DNA of 47,883 bases from Candidatus Cloacimonadota bacterium (GTDB lineage: Bacteria; Cloacimonadota; Cloacimonadia; Cloacimonadales; Cloacimonadaceae): assembly GCA_012839325.1 (NCBI GenBank), contig DUNQ01000111.1, positions 1 through 47,883 on the forward strand, in the 5' to 3' direction. The first letter of the stretch is position 1; each line of letters begins with the position of its first letter. The translations under genes and the position numbers were made by a program. This document shows, piece by piece, positions 8,094-18,640 of the stretch. The notes below the pieces were generated by a model. That model ran no database searches and was not told the DNA's origin. It worked only from the letters and a program-made list of their open reading frames with translations.

Positions 8094-10647
8094 CTTCTTC
8101 GGGTTTTGCCCCGATTTCATTCTTATATTCTTTAGGTTTTTTCTTCTTAGATTTCTTCAGCTCTTCCACTTCGCGATCGAGCTTAGAATCGTCCTCATCT
8201 TCCGGCGGAATGCGGGTGATATCACGAACGCTGTCATCGGCAGAGAGATTGATGAGTCTCACTCCCTGAGTATTTCTACTGATGACGGAGATATCTTTCA
8301 CAGCCTGGCGGATGATCATGCCTTCGCGGGTGATGATCATGAGATCGTCGTCTTCCTCGAGCAGCATGAGCGAGGCGAGTTTGCCATTTCGCTTGGTGGT
8401 TCTGAGTGTGATTACTCCCTTTGTGCCGCGATTGGTTTGCGGATATGCGGCGATGGAAGTGCGCTTGCCATAACCGTTTTCGCTGATTGCCAAGACGGTG
8501 GTCTGCGTGCTATCTTCATCTTCCATATGCTCCTCTGTCACCAAGCCCATAGAAATCACATAGTCCTTATCTCTGAGATTGATACCCTTCACGCCGCGCG
8601 TATTTCTACCCGTTGCGCGCACCTGATTTTCATCAAAGCGGTTGCTATATCCATTACGAGTAGCAAGCAAGACGTTATCTCCGGTGGATGAAATCTTGGC
8701 TTCGATGAGCTCATCACCTTCGCTGAGATTGATGGCACGGATACCGCCCGAACGCGGATTTGAATAGGCTTTGAGTAGGGTCTTTTTGACCAGCCCGTTA
8801 CGCGTGCACATCATGATATATTTATCTTCATCAAAGTCTTTCAGCGTAACGAAAGCTCTGATCTTTTCGCCTTCTGAGAAGCGGACAAAGTTCACTATTG
8901 CCTTGCCTCGCGCCGTTCTACTTGCCTCCGGGATTTCATAGACCTTAATCCAGTGGCACATACCGTGATCGGTAAAGAGCAGGATATATGAATGCGCACT
9001 TGCAACAAAGAGATATTGAATGAAGTCCGAATCCTTGAGATTGGATGCGCTCAGTCCCTTTCCGCCGCGACCTTGAACTTTGTAAGTATCAACAGGGAGA
9101 CGCTTTACATAGCCGTCATGCGTGATTGTCACAACCATCATATCATCGGCAATGAGATCTTCCATGTTGAAGCTGCCGCCATGACCTTCGAGTATGGTAG
9201 TGCGACGCTCATCTCCATATTTGGCCTTGAGTTCTAAGGTTTCTTCGCGAACCACTTCCATTCTCAGCTCACGTCTATCCACCAAGGCACGCAATCTCTT
9301 AATGAGAATCAAGAGTTCGTTATATTCTTTTTCAATCTTCTCCAGTTCCATGCCGGTGAGACGCTGCAAACGCATATCCAAGATAGCTTTAGCCTGAATC
9401 TCGGTGAGTCCGAATTTCTCTTGCAGAGCTTCATTTGCTTCCGGCGGAGTTTTTGACGCACGGATGGTGGCGATTACTTCATCAAGATGATCTAAGGCAA
9501 TGCGATAGCCTTCCAAGATATGCAGGCGAGCCTCGGCATTGCGCAGTTCAAACTGCGTGCGACGCAAGATTACGTCATGACGGAACTCAATGAAGTTCAG
9601 CACGAGTTCTTTCATGCTCACAACTTGCGGAATCGAATCGATAAGACAGAGGTTTATCACGCCGAAAGTGCTCTGCAATTGCGTGTATTTATAGAGCATA
9701 TTCAGCACTACATGCGCATCGTGATTACGTTTGATTTGGATCACCACTCTCATGCCGTCGCGCCCGGATTCATCGCGGATATCGCTGATGCCATCGATGC
9801 GCTTTTCTTTAACGAGATCGACCATGCGGTTGATCAGAAGCGTGGTGGTCACCTGGTAAGGAATAGAGCGGATGATCAGCCTTTCGCTATCATTGGGAAG
9901 GGTTTCCACATCCACTTCGCCGCGCACTACAACGCGCCCGCGCCCGGTTTCAAAATAGTCATGAATTCCATCCGTTCCCAGGATCATTCCGCCCATGGGG
10001 AAGTCCGGTCCTTTGATATATTTGAGGAGATCCAGGGGCTCAAGATCAGGATTGTCAATGAGCGCAACTATTGCATCGCTGATCTCGCTGAGATTGTGGG
10101 GCGGCATATTTGTAGCCATGCCCACGGCGATTCCCGAAGAGCCGTTTACGAGCAGGTTCGGCACTCGGCTGGGGAATACTTCCGGCTCTTTACGCGTATC
10201 GTCGTAGTTGCCTCTATAATCCACGGTATCTTTGTCCAATTCGGTGAGCATTTCCGTGGTGATTCTCTGCATACGCGCTTCTGTATAACGCATTGCGGCA
10301 GGCGGATCTCCATCGATTGAGCCAAAGTTTCCTTGTCCGTCGATGAGCTGATAGCGCATATTCCAGGGCTGAGCCAAACGCACCAGCGTGGGATACACCA
10401 CCTGTTCACCGTGAGGGTGATAGTTACCGGAAGTGTCGCCCGCGATTTTTGCACATTTTCTAAACTGTCCGCCCGGGCTGAGATTCAGCTCGTGCATGGC
10501 ATATATGATGCGTCTTTGCGAGGGTTTGAGCCCGTCCCGGATATCCGGCAGGGCACGCGCCACGATGACGCTCATCGAATAGTCAAGATAAGCTTGCTTT
10601 AGATATTCTTCTATTTGTGTTGGTATAATTCTTGGTTGATCTGACAT
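8083..10647 (-). CDS. gyrA: DNA gyrase subunit A
   Basis: The 854-residue product is the breakage-reunion subunit of gyrase, which negatively supercoils DNA with GyrB. The winged-helix and tower region holds the catalytic Tyr121 in AAMRYTEARM. The C-terminal beta-pinwheel begins with a GyrA box, QGRGGKG, near residue 526, which supports gyrase rather than topoisomerase IV. The tail is acidic and lysine-rich. A ribosome-binding site (GGAG) lies upstream, and gyrB ends 11 bases before the start. In the quinolone-binding helix, Gln82 and Pro86 stand where E. coli has Ser83 and Asp87 (HPHGEQVVYPTLVRLAQ). Confidence 0.97.
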   Translation of the reverse strand: MSDQPRIIPTQIEEYLKQAYLDYSMSVIVARALPDIRDGLKPSQRRIIYAMHELNLSPGGQFRKCAKIAGDTSGNYHPHGEQVVYPTLVRLAQPWNMRYQLIDGQGNFGSIDGDPPAAMRYTEARMQRITTEMLTELDKDTVDYRGNYDDTRKEPEVFPSRVPNLLVNGSSGIAVGMATNMPPHNLSEISDAIVALIDNPDLEPLDLLKYIKGPDFPMGGMILGTDGIHDYFETGRGRVVVRGEVDVETLPNDSERLIIRSIPYQVTTTLLINRMVDLVKEKRIDGISDIRDESGRDGMRVVIQIKRNHDAHVVLNMLYKYTQLQSTFGVINLCLIDSIPQVVSMKELVLNFIEFRHDVILRRTQFELRNAEARLHILEGYRIALDHLDEVIATIRASKTPPEANEALQEKFGLTEIQAKAILDMRLQRLTGMELEKIEKEYNELLILIKRLRALVDRRELRMEVVREETLELKAKYGDERRTTILEGHGGSFNMEDLIADDMMVVTITHDGYVKRLPVDTYKVQGRGGKGLSASNLKDSDFIQYLFVASAHSYILLFTDHGMCHWIKVYEIPEASRTARGKAIVNFVRFSEGEKIRAFVTLKDFDEDKYIMMCTRNGLVKKTLLKAYSNPRSGGIRAINLSEGDELIEAKISSTGDNVLLATRNGYSNRFDENQVRATGRNTRGVKGINLRDKDYVISMGLVTEEHMEDEDSTQTTVLAISENGYGKRTSIAAYPQTNRGTKGVITLRTTKRNGKLASLMLLEEDDDLMIITREGMIIRQAVKDISVISRNTQGVRLINLSADDSVRDITRIPPEDEDDSKLDREVEELKKSKKKKPKEYKNEIGAKPEEDEE

Positions 10648-10658
10648 CTATAACTCCA

Positions 10659-12578
<1,920 letters not shown>

Positions 12579-12650
12579 TTAAGCAATGTTAATGCCCAAT
12601 AAATTGAGCATGATTTATATTTTAATTTATTAAAACCTTTATCTTGTTGC

Positions 12651-12679
12651 CAGTTAAAATGATATGGCATTTCTGTCAA
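12651..12679 (-). promoter_or_regulatory. Probable sigma70-type promoter for gyrB
   Basis: On the minus strand TTGACA (plus 12674-12679) is followed after 17 bases by TAACTG (plus 12651-12656), about 95 bases before the gyrB start. The -35 box is perfect; the -10 box is weaker. Confidence 0.5.
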
Positions 12680-12835
12680 GAAATATTTAAAAATAAATAG
12701 AGTTGTAAAGGCTTGAAAAATAATGGCTTATGAATGCGTCGAAAAACAGTGAAAATCATCGATTTCATAAAGAGGAAAATCCCTGCCCAAAATCGATTCT
12801 TTATCCCGCCTTTTTGCCGTTTTATCCATGCCTTG

Positions 12836-12928
12836 CCTATAGGATTCTGCTCAGCTTCCGCCTATGATGTGCTCATGGCGATGACCATATCATGACCACA
12901 TCATGACCTGAACCCAATAGGGAAGCTA
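12836..12928 (-). repeat. 93-bp dispersed intergenic repeat, copy A
   Basis: Read on the minus strand, this segment aligns without gaps to 41389-41481 (+) at 81 of 93 positions. The core carries two and a half tandem units of about 11 bp (GGTCATGATGT, GGTCATGATAT, GGTCAT) and can fold: TGATATGGTCAT against ATGAGCACATCA. The outer parts also pair (AGCTTCC with GGAAGCT). It sits in the gyrB/oxidoreductase divergent region with no ORF inside, so it resembles a small palindromic repeat or MITE-like element. Confidence 0.8.
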
Positions 12929-13058
12929 GGGGTTGGAAGGGGATAAGAGATTGGAAAATCAAGCATTTAGCTCGATCAATTATAAGTTAAGCCCAAAACA
13001 ATGAACATTTCACGTTTCTTCATATTTAACCTTGTTTATAATTTCGCAAAAAATTATT

Positions 13059-13086
13059 TTGCAAAACTATCAAAGCGAGTTATAAT
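13059..13086 (+). promoter_or_regulatory. Probable sigma70-type promoter for the thiol oxidoreductase gene
   Basis: TTGCAA (13059-13064), 16 bases, then a perfect TATAAT (13081-13086). It lies 43 bases before the start codon. The box TTTTGCAAAA around the -35 is partly symmetrical with TTTCGCAAAA at 13043-13052, a possible operator. Confidence 0.6.
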
Positions 13087-13129
13087 TTATAATAAAATGA
13101 CTTGAATGCCATATCATGGAGGTAACCCA

Positions 13130-15595
13130 ATGGCCAAATATCTCATTGTTGGCGGAGTAGCCGGCGGAGCAACAACAGCGGCGAGGCTGAGACGTCTCGA
13201 CGAACATGCAGAAATAATTATTTTTGAGCGTGGTAGCTACATTTCTTATGCGAACTGCGGACTGCCATATTATATCGGCGGGATCATCGAAGAGCGCGAA
13301 CAGCTTTTTGTTCAGACCCCTGAGACTTTTAAAGAAAACCTAAATATCGATGTTCGCATCGAGCAAGAAGTAATTTCCATTAATAGAGAAGAAAAATCTG
13401 TCATGGTTCGCCGCAAAGACGGCACCGAATATAGCGAAAGCTACGACAAATTGGTTCTCTCACCCGGCGCAGAGCCGCTGAGACCTCCAATTCCCGGTAT
13501 CAACGACGAAGCGATTTTCACTTTAAGAAACGTTCCCGATACCGATAGAATCAAGGAATACACCGAGACAAATACCGTGCGCCATGTAGTAATCGTGGGC
13601 GCAGGATTCATCGGACTGGAAATGGCGGAAAACTTCCACCATCTCGGCATCAAGGTGACAATCGTGGAGATGGCAGAACAGGTCATGACTCCGCTGGATT
13701 ATGAGATGGCAGCTTTGGTGCATCGCCACCTCAAGACCAAAAATGTAGAGTTCTATCTCAAAGATGCAGTAGGCTCTTTCGTTCGCGAACAGAGTGGCTT
13801 GCAGGTAAAGCTCAAAAGCGGTAGAGTGATCCCCACAGACATGGTGGTTCTCTCAATCGGTGTGCGTCCTGATAGCAAACTCGCTGAAGACGCAGGTTTG
13901 GAACTGGGCTTGAACAAAGGAATTCGCGTAAACGAACACCTTCAGACCAGTGATCCGGATATCTTTGCTTTGGGCGACGCCATTGTTTTCCCAAACCCCA
14001 TCACGGGTAAGGAAGGGCATACCTATCTTGCGGGACCTGCGAACAAGCAGGGTCGCATGGTGGCTTGTAATATAGTAAAGCCGGGAATTCGTAAATATAA
14101 AGGCAGTATTAATACTGCGATTGCAAAGGTTTTCGACGTTACAGTAGCCGCTACGGGTATCTCGGAAAAGACTCTTAAAGCCCTTGAAATGCCTTACGTT
14201 GCCTCGATTATCCACGCGGGTAATCATGCGGGATACTATCCCGGCGCAGAGGTGATGAGCATCAAGATAGTCTTTGATCCTGAAACGGGTAAACTCTTCG
14301 GCGCTCAGATCGTTGGATTTGAAGGAGTTGACAAGCGTATCGACATGCTTGCCCACATCCTCAAACACGGCGAGACCATCTATGAAATGCAGGAAATTGA
14401 ACACGCTTATGCACCGCCTTTCTCCAGCGCAAAAGATCCCGTAAACATTGCGGGAATGGCAGCCGAAAACATTGTCACCGGCAGGGTGAAGATCATTCAC
14501 TGGGAAGAACTTAGAGAGATGGATAAAAATGATTATTATCTCGTTGACGTTCGCACGCCGGATGAATATGCTTTAGGCGACATCGACGGTAGCACAAATA
14601 TCCCCTTGCAGGGCTTTAGAGACCAATTGCAGCGCATTCCAAAGGATAGGACGGTCATAGTGCATTGTGCCTCCGGATTGCGCTCTTATTTTGCCGCTCG
14701 CATTCTCATGCAAAATGGATATGACGATGTTTATAACCTCAGCGGCGGATATATCACCTATGAAACCGCAACTCAGAAACAGAGTAATGAAGATATATTC
14801 TCTCAAGAACACGTGGGAATCGACGACCGTGTCTATCAGGGCAAGATTGCCGTGGATTCTTTTGAAGGCTCGAACGTGGTGGAAGTTAATGCCACCGGCC
14901 TGCAATGCCCCGGACCTATCATGCGCCTGAAAACCGAGATGGATAAGCTCAATACCGGCGATATTATACAGATAACTGCCAATGATCCGGGCTTCCTGAA
15001 AGACGTTCCCGCATGGTCGAACATGACCGGGAATACCCTCCTCGGAGTGGAATTGCATGGTAAGAATATCGTTGCCGCGGTGCGTAAAGGCGGCGGAAAA
15101 GCTCCCGCTGTAACTGCTCAAGGCAGTAAAAATAAGACTCTTATTGTATTCAGCGATGATCTGGATCGCGCGCTTGCTTCCTTCGTGATCGCAAACGGCG
15201 CTGCATCAATGGGTAAGAAGGTCACTATGTTCTTCACTTTCTGGGGACTCAACGTGATCAAGAAACCGGGTGCGGATAAGAGCGGTAAAGACGGCATGAG
15301 TAAGATGTTTGGCATGATGTTGCCCGGCGGAGCTTCTAAGCTGGGGCTTTCCAAGATCAATCTTGGCGGCATGGGCGCAAGCATGATGCGCAGACGCATG
15401 AAAGAAAAGAATGTTGACTCTCTGGAAACGATGATCATGCAGGCAAGAAAAGCCGGCGTTGAGATGATCGCTTGCCAGATGAGCATGGATATAATGGGTG
15501 TTGAAGCTCATGAGTTTATCGATGGCGTGACCATCGGCGGGGTAGCCTCCTATCTCGAAGAAGCTGAAAAGAGCAATCTCAACCTCTTCATATAA
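13130..15595 (+). CDS. CoA-disulfide/polysulfide reductase fused to rhodanese, TusA and DsrE-like domains
   Basis: The product is 821 residues with four modules. Residues 1-450 are an FAD/NAD(P)H disulfide reductase of the CoA-disulfide reductase type: FAD motif GGVAGGATTAARLRR, single redox Cys43 in YANCGLPYY, NAD motif GAGFIGLEMAE, second FAD motif FALGDA. Next is a rhodanese domain with catalytic Cys513 (VHCASGLRS), a TusA/SirA domain with Cys593 (GLQCPGPIMRLK), and a C-terminal DsrE-type domain with Cys782 (MIACQMSMDIMG). Each module keeps its sulfur-handling Cys, so a persulfide relay within one chain is likely, for polysulfide or sulfur-transfer metabolism. The ATG at 13130 has GGAGGT seven bases upstream and places Cys43 as in known CoA-disulfide reductases; an in-frame ATG at 13106 is less likely. 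It is transcribed alone. Confidence 0.92.
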   Translation: MAKYLIVGGVAGGATTAARLRRLDEHAEIIIFERGSYISYANCGLPYYIGGIIEEREQLFVQTPETFKENLNIDVRIEQEVISINREEKSVMVRRKDGTEYSESYDKLVLSPGAEPLRPPIPGINDEAIFTLRNVPDTDRIKEYTETNTVRHVVIVGAGFIGLEMAENFHHLGIKVTIVEMAEQVMTPLDYEMAALVHRHLKTKNVEFYLKDAVGSFVREQSGLQVKLKSGRVIPTDMVVLSIGVRPDSKLAEDAGLELGLNKGIRVNEHLQTSDPDIFALGDAIVFPNPITGKEGHTYLAGPANKQGRMVACNIVKPGIRKYKGSINTAIAKVFDVTVAATGISEKTLKALEMPYVASIIHAGNHAGYYPGAEVMSIKIVFDPETGKLFGAQIVGFEGVDKRIDMLAHILKHGETIYEMQEIEHAYAPPFSSAKDPVNIAGMAAENIVTGRVKIIHWEELREMDKNDYYLVDVRTPDEYALGDIDGSTNIPLQGFRDQLQRIPKDRTVIVHCASGLRSYFAARILMQNGYDDVYNLSGGYITYETATQKQSNEDIFSQEHVGIDDRVYQGKIAVDSFEGSNVVEVNATGLQCPGPIMRLKTEMDKLNTGDIIQITANDPGFLKDVPAWSNMTGNTLLGVELHGKNIVAAVRKGGGKAPAVTAQGSKNKTLIVFSDDLDRALASFVIANGAASMGKKVTMFFTFWGLNVIKKPGADKSGKDGMSKMFGMMLPGGASKLGLSKINLGGMGASMMRRRMKEKNVDSLETMIMQARKAGVEMIACQMSMDIMGVEAHEFIDGVTIGGVASYLEEAEKSNLNLFI

Positions 15596-15620
15596 AGTCC
15601 TCAAATCCCTAAGTAGTAAA

Positions 15621-15657
15621 AAAGGCGCAGATCGTTTTGACCTGCGCCTTTATTTAT
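15621..15657. terminator. Bidirectional terminator between convergent genes
   Basis: AAAGGCGCAG (15621-15630) and CTGCGCCTTT (15642-15651) form a perfect 10-bp stem with an A-run before and T-rich bases after. It can serve the oxidoreductase gene (+) and the M28 peptidase gene (-), which converge here. Confidence 0.85.
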
Positions 15658-15673
15658 ATCTGTATAATGTTGT

Positions 15674-18520
15674 TTAGAGTTTGATCACCTTGATGGCTGC
15701 TTGGTTTTTGCCTTGCTTGGCTTGGATGAAATATATGCCGGCGGGCAGCTCTTTGCCTCTTTCGTCGCAGCCGTCCCAGCTATATTCACGTTTGTTTTTG
15801 GAAGCGTCTATCTTGCGAACCCTCTGTCCCTTAAGGTTATAGATGCCGATGGTGATATCTTCTTCGCCCATTTTACGTTTTAGGGCAAATCTTATGCTAT
15901 CTTTGAAAGGGTTTGGATATCCCGTGCTGAAATATAACTCGGCGTTCATGTATTTGCTGATGGGGCTATAGGTATTTATATAGGTTAAATAGATTTCACG
16001 CATAAAGGCTTTGGCTTGGTGGAGAACGATGTTAGAAAGAGGAAAGCTGAGGAGGAAGCTCTGACCTTTTCCATATTTATTTGCCACTCCCACAGCCATG
16101 TCTGAAAGCATTCCCGGCATAGTTTCGGGATCATGATCGGTCTGGTAACTATAGATCAGATCTGCACTGTCATCCAAATTATAAGCTTCCACGCGGAGGA
16201 TATGTTCGTCGAAATCATTGCTCAGATAGGGGTAGGGAGTAAGATCACCAAGGTCTGTCCAATGTGATTTTGCTTCCTTAAACAAGGTGGTGGCGTGATA
16301 GCGGACTCCTTCAATGCCAAATACTTTGCGGATAAATTCATCTTCGTCGTATTCTTTGGGATAGTGCACCTGAGGGTTGAGCATTCTGCTGGGGAAATAG
16401 CTGCTGAATATCACATTCCCGCCGCTTTTGATGTAGGGTTCCAATACGCTTTGAATTTCCATAAAGCTCGTGGGGTAGAAGCTCGCTCTATGCCAAAATA
16501 CTAAGTCGTTGCGGCATATGTCTTCCAGCATAAGGGGGCGTTCTAATGCGCTGAGATTGATGCGTGGGGTTGTGTAACTCCCCAAAAGAAGGTCATAGAA
16601 ATCACGTGAAGTTTCACCATCGGAGAGGGGTGAAATATCACCTTTGTTATTGCCTCTGTCGTCGTTTATAATGATTATGCCGGATCTGAAATCCATGGGG
16701 CGGGAACTGACTATGTCACAGGGTTCACTCTCGTTTCCGTCTTTGTCCACCGCGGTCACATAGAAGTAATAATAATATGGTTCTGCGTAATAGTTAAAGC
16801 TGTCTTTTATGTACTCGCAATCTGTTACAAATCCTTTATTTATATATACATTATCAAGGTTTATTGCCTTCATATATACGTGATAGCCGGCGAGGTCTAA
16901 TTCTTCGTTTGGCTCCCAGCTAAGTTTTATTGCGTTTAAGATTGGCTCGGCTTTGAGGCTTTGCACCTGATTGGGGATGTTATTGGGGGTGGCATATACA
17001 TTTAGCGCATAGCTTTCATGTCCAAAAGCATCTACTGCGGTGACGGCAAATTTGTAGCGCCTGCCTTCACTTAATCCGCTTACTATAAACTCCTGTTTAT
17101 CCGTGGCTTGAGGAGCGTTTAGGAGTATGTCTTCGTCTTCGGCGCCGTGGTATATTCTATAGCTGTATTCGGGCTGATCTTCTTTGATCGTCCAGGTGAG
17201 ATAGATGCTCTCGCCATTGCCCACATCGCGCGGGGTAAGAGACATCAGGGAAGGCGGCATATTCGCAACAGTGATGGCGGCGGCAAGCGAGCTGCGCACC
17301 ACGCGTGAGCAATACTCAGGATCGAGATTGATCACAAGGTCGCTATCGCTGTGATAGACGGGGCTGAATTCCTTTTCCATGTAGAATATCGAGGGGAAGC
17401 CGCGCACCCAATAGGCATAAGAGTCGCTGCTTGCACTGTTTAGGTTTCCAAGTTCTGCGCTTAGATTTCCATATTCTTGCGCGAGAGACACAGCGTGGGA
17501 TGCAATGTGCTCAGAGCCGGTGTAAGGTCTGATCTGCACGGTGTTTAGGTTTACATTGTTTGCCACCATGTCGTGATTTATATAAAGATAGATGTTCATG
17601 TCTTCATCAAGGCACTTCTTGGCGTCATAGTGAGAGCCGTAAAGACCGAATTCTTCGGCGGCAAAGGTGATGAAGCGGATGCTGCGCAGAGGTTGGAAGT
17701 TGTTTTCAAGCATCACTCGGGCGATCTCGATCGTTGCCGCTACTCCGGAGCCGTTGTCGTCTGCGCCGGGTGCATGAACCATGGGATTTGTGTATGTAAT
17801 GCTGTCGTGATGCGCGCCTATTACTATGTGTTCATCGGGGTAAAGGGAGCCGGGGATCATGCCTACCACGTTGTATTGGTCTCTTGCGTCGTAGTTTGTG
17901 TCCCAGTCAAATTCTTGGATTTCTACATCCGAGAGCCCTATGCGCTGGAAAGTATTCTTGATCCAGGTGGCTACTTCATAGCGATTGTCCGCAAGAGCGT
18001 AGCGGGTTTGCATGTCTTCTAAACTCTGTATGTGAGATTCTATGCTATCGGCTGACACTTGGTTCACGAGGTTTACTATCTCCGGCACGATGTCCTTTTG
18101 CTCCGGCAGTTTAAAGCTATATTTGCTCTCTATTATGGGCTGATAGTCCATGAGAACGTAGTCTGCATTGGTCTTTGTGCGCAGGGCGATCTCGTCTAAA
18201 TGGGTTGCAAAGAGGGCGGTATCTTTTTCGCTAAAGAGTAATCTGCCATGGGGGACAAGGGAAGTAAAGCCTTGGGAGGGTGTATCTTGGATGAGGTAAA
18301 GCTTTTCATCGTGAGCAAGCGGGGGGAGGGCATGGGCTTCGGGCGGCATCTCGCCATCGCTTCGGAAAAGAATAAAGTCATGATTCAGATATAGTATCTC
18401 GGCGCCGGCTTTCTTGAGGGTGTTTAGCGCGCCGGGATCTCGGCTGATAAAAAGATGCGGCGAGGCAAAGCCCGGGCTGAAAATTATTAGGCTGAGAATG
18501 ATGAGTATAGTTCTTTTCAT
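15674..18520 (-). CDS. Exported M28-family aminopeptidase with FN3 and C-terminal sorting domain
   Basis: The product is 948 residues. It starts with a Sec signal peptide (MKRTILIILSLIIFSPGFAS). The M28 zinc-peptidase domain follows: VIGAHHDS near 236, APGADDNGSGVAAT near 255 and FAAEEFGLYGS near 288 give the His/Asp/Glu-Glu metal and base residues. It is followed by FN3-like repeats (WEPNEELDLAGYHVY and similar), a Rossmann-like segment (IIIINDDRG ... GGNVIFSSYFPS), and a C-terminal sorting-type domain (YPNPFKDSIRF; GIYNLKGQRVRKID; LPAGIYFIQ). Such domains direct export by the type IX system in Bacteroidota relatives. The start at 18520 has AGGAG upstream; a longer ORF from 18562 would put the signal peptide 14 residues in. 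It probably digests external peptides. Confidence 0.9.
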   Translation of the reverse strand: MKRTILIILSLIIFSPGFASPHLFISRDPGALNTLKKAGAEILYLNHDFILFRSDGEMPPEAHALPPLAHDEKLYLIQDTPSQGFTSLVPHGRLLFSEKDTALFATHLDEIALRTKTNADYVLMDYQPIIESKYSFKLPEQKDIVPEIVNLVNQVSADSIESHIQSLEDMQTRYALADNRYEVATWIKNTFQRIGLSDVEIQEFDWDTNYDARDQYNVVGMIPGSLYPDEHIVIGAHHDSITYTNPMVHAPGADDNGSGVAATIEIARVMLENNFQPLRSIRFITFAAEEFGLYGSHYDAKKCLDEDMNIYLYINHDMVANNVNLNTVQIRPYTGSEHIASHAVSLAQEYGNLSAELGNLNSASSDSYAYWVRGFPSIFYMEKEFSPVYHSDSDLVINLDPEYCSRVVRSSLAAAITVANMPPSLMSLTPRDVGNGESIYLTWTIKEDQPEYSYRIYHGAEDEDILLNAPQATDKQEFIVSGLSEGRRYKFAVTAVDAFGHESYALNVYATPNNIPNQVQSLKAEPILNAIKLSWEPNEELDLAGYHVYMKAINLDNVYINKGFVTDCEYIKDSFNYYAEPYYYYFYVTAVDKDGNESEPCDIVSSRPMDFRSGIIIINDDRGNNKGDISPLSDGETSRDFYDLLLGSYTTPRINLSALERPLMLEDICRNDLVFWHRASFYPTSFMEIQSVLEPYIKSGGNVIFSSYFPSRMLNPQVHYPKEYDEDEFIRKVFGIEGVRYHATTLFKEAKSHWTDLGDLTPYPYLSNDFDEHILRVEAYNLDDSADLIYSYQTDHDPETMPGMLSDMAVGVANKYGKGQSFLLSFPLSNIVLHQAKAFMREIYLTYINTYSPISKYMNAELYFSTGYPNPFKDSIRFALKRKMGEEDITIGIYNLKGQRVRKIDASKNKREYSWDGCDERGKELPAGIYFIQAKQGKNQAAIKVIKL

Positions 18521-18611
18521 AGCTTCTCCTGTAAAATAAAGTGGGTCAAAGGCAGGACGCAAGAGCTGCGGAGACTTCTTTCATCGCTTTTAGTGAAAGG
18601 CTTTCTCCCAT

Positions 18612-18640
18612 AAAAAAAAGGGCAGCAATATTTGCAGCCC
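18612..18640 (-). terminator. Terminator of the nucleotidase operon
   Basis: On the minus strand GGGCTGCAA and TTGCTGCCC (plus 18620-18640) pair with one T-T mismatch and a 3-nt loop, then eight T (plus 18612-18619). The hairpin touches the stop codon of the nucleotidase gene and separates it from the M28 peptidase gene. Confidence 0.75.

Noticed and set aside
9520-10320. 266-codon plus-strand ORF inside gyrA
   Set aside because: Antisense shadow of gyrA; the gyrA frame is fully conserved.
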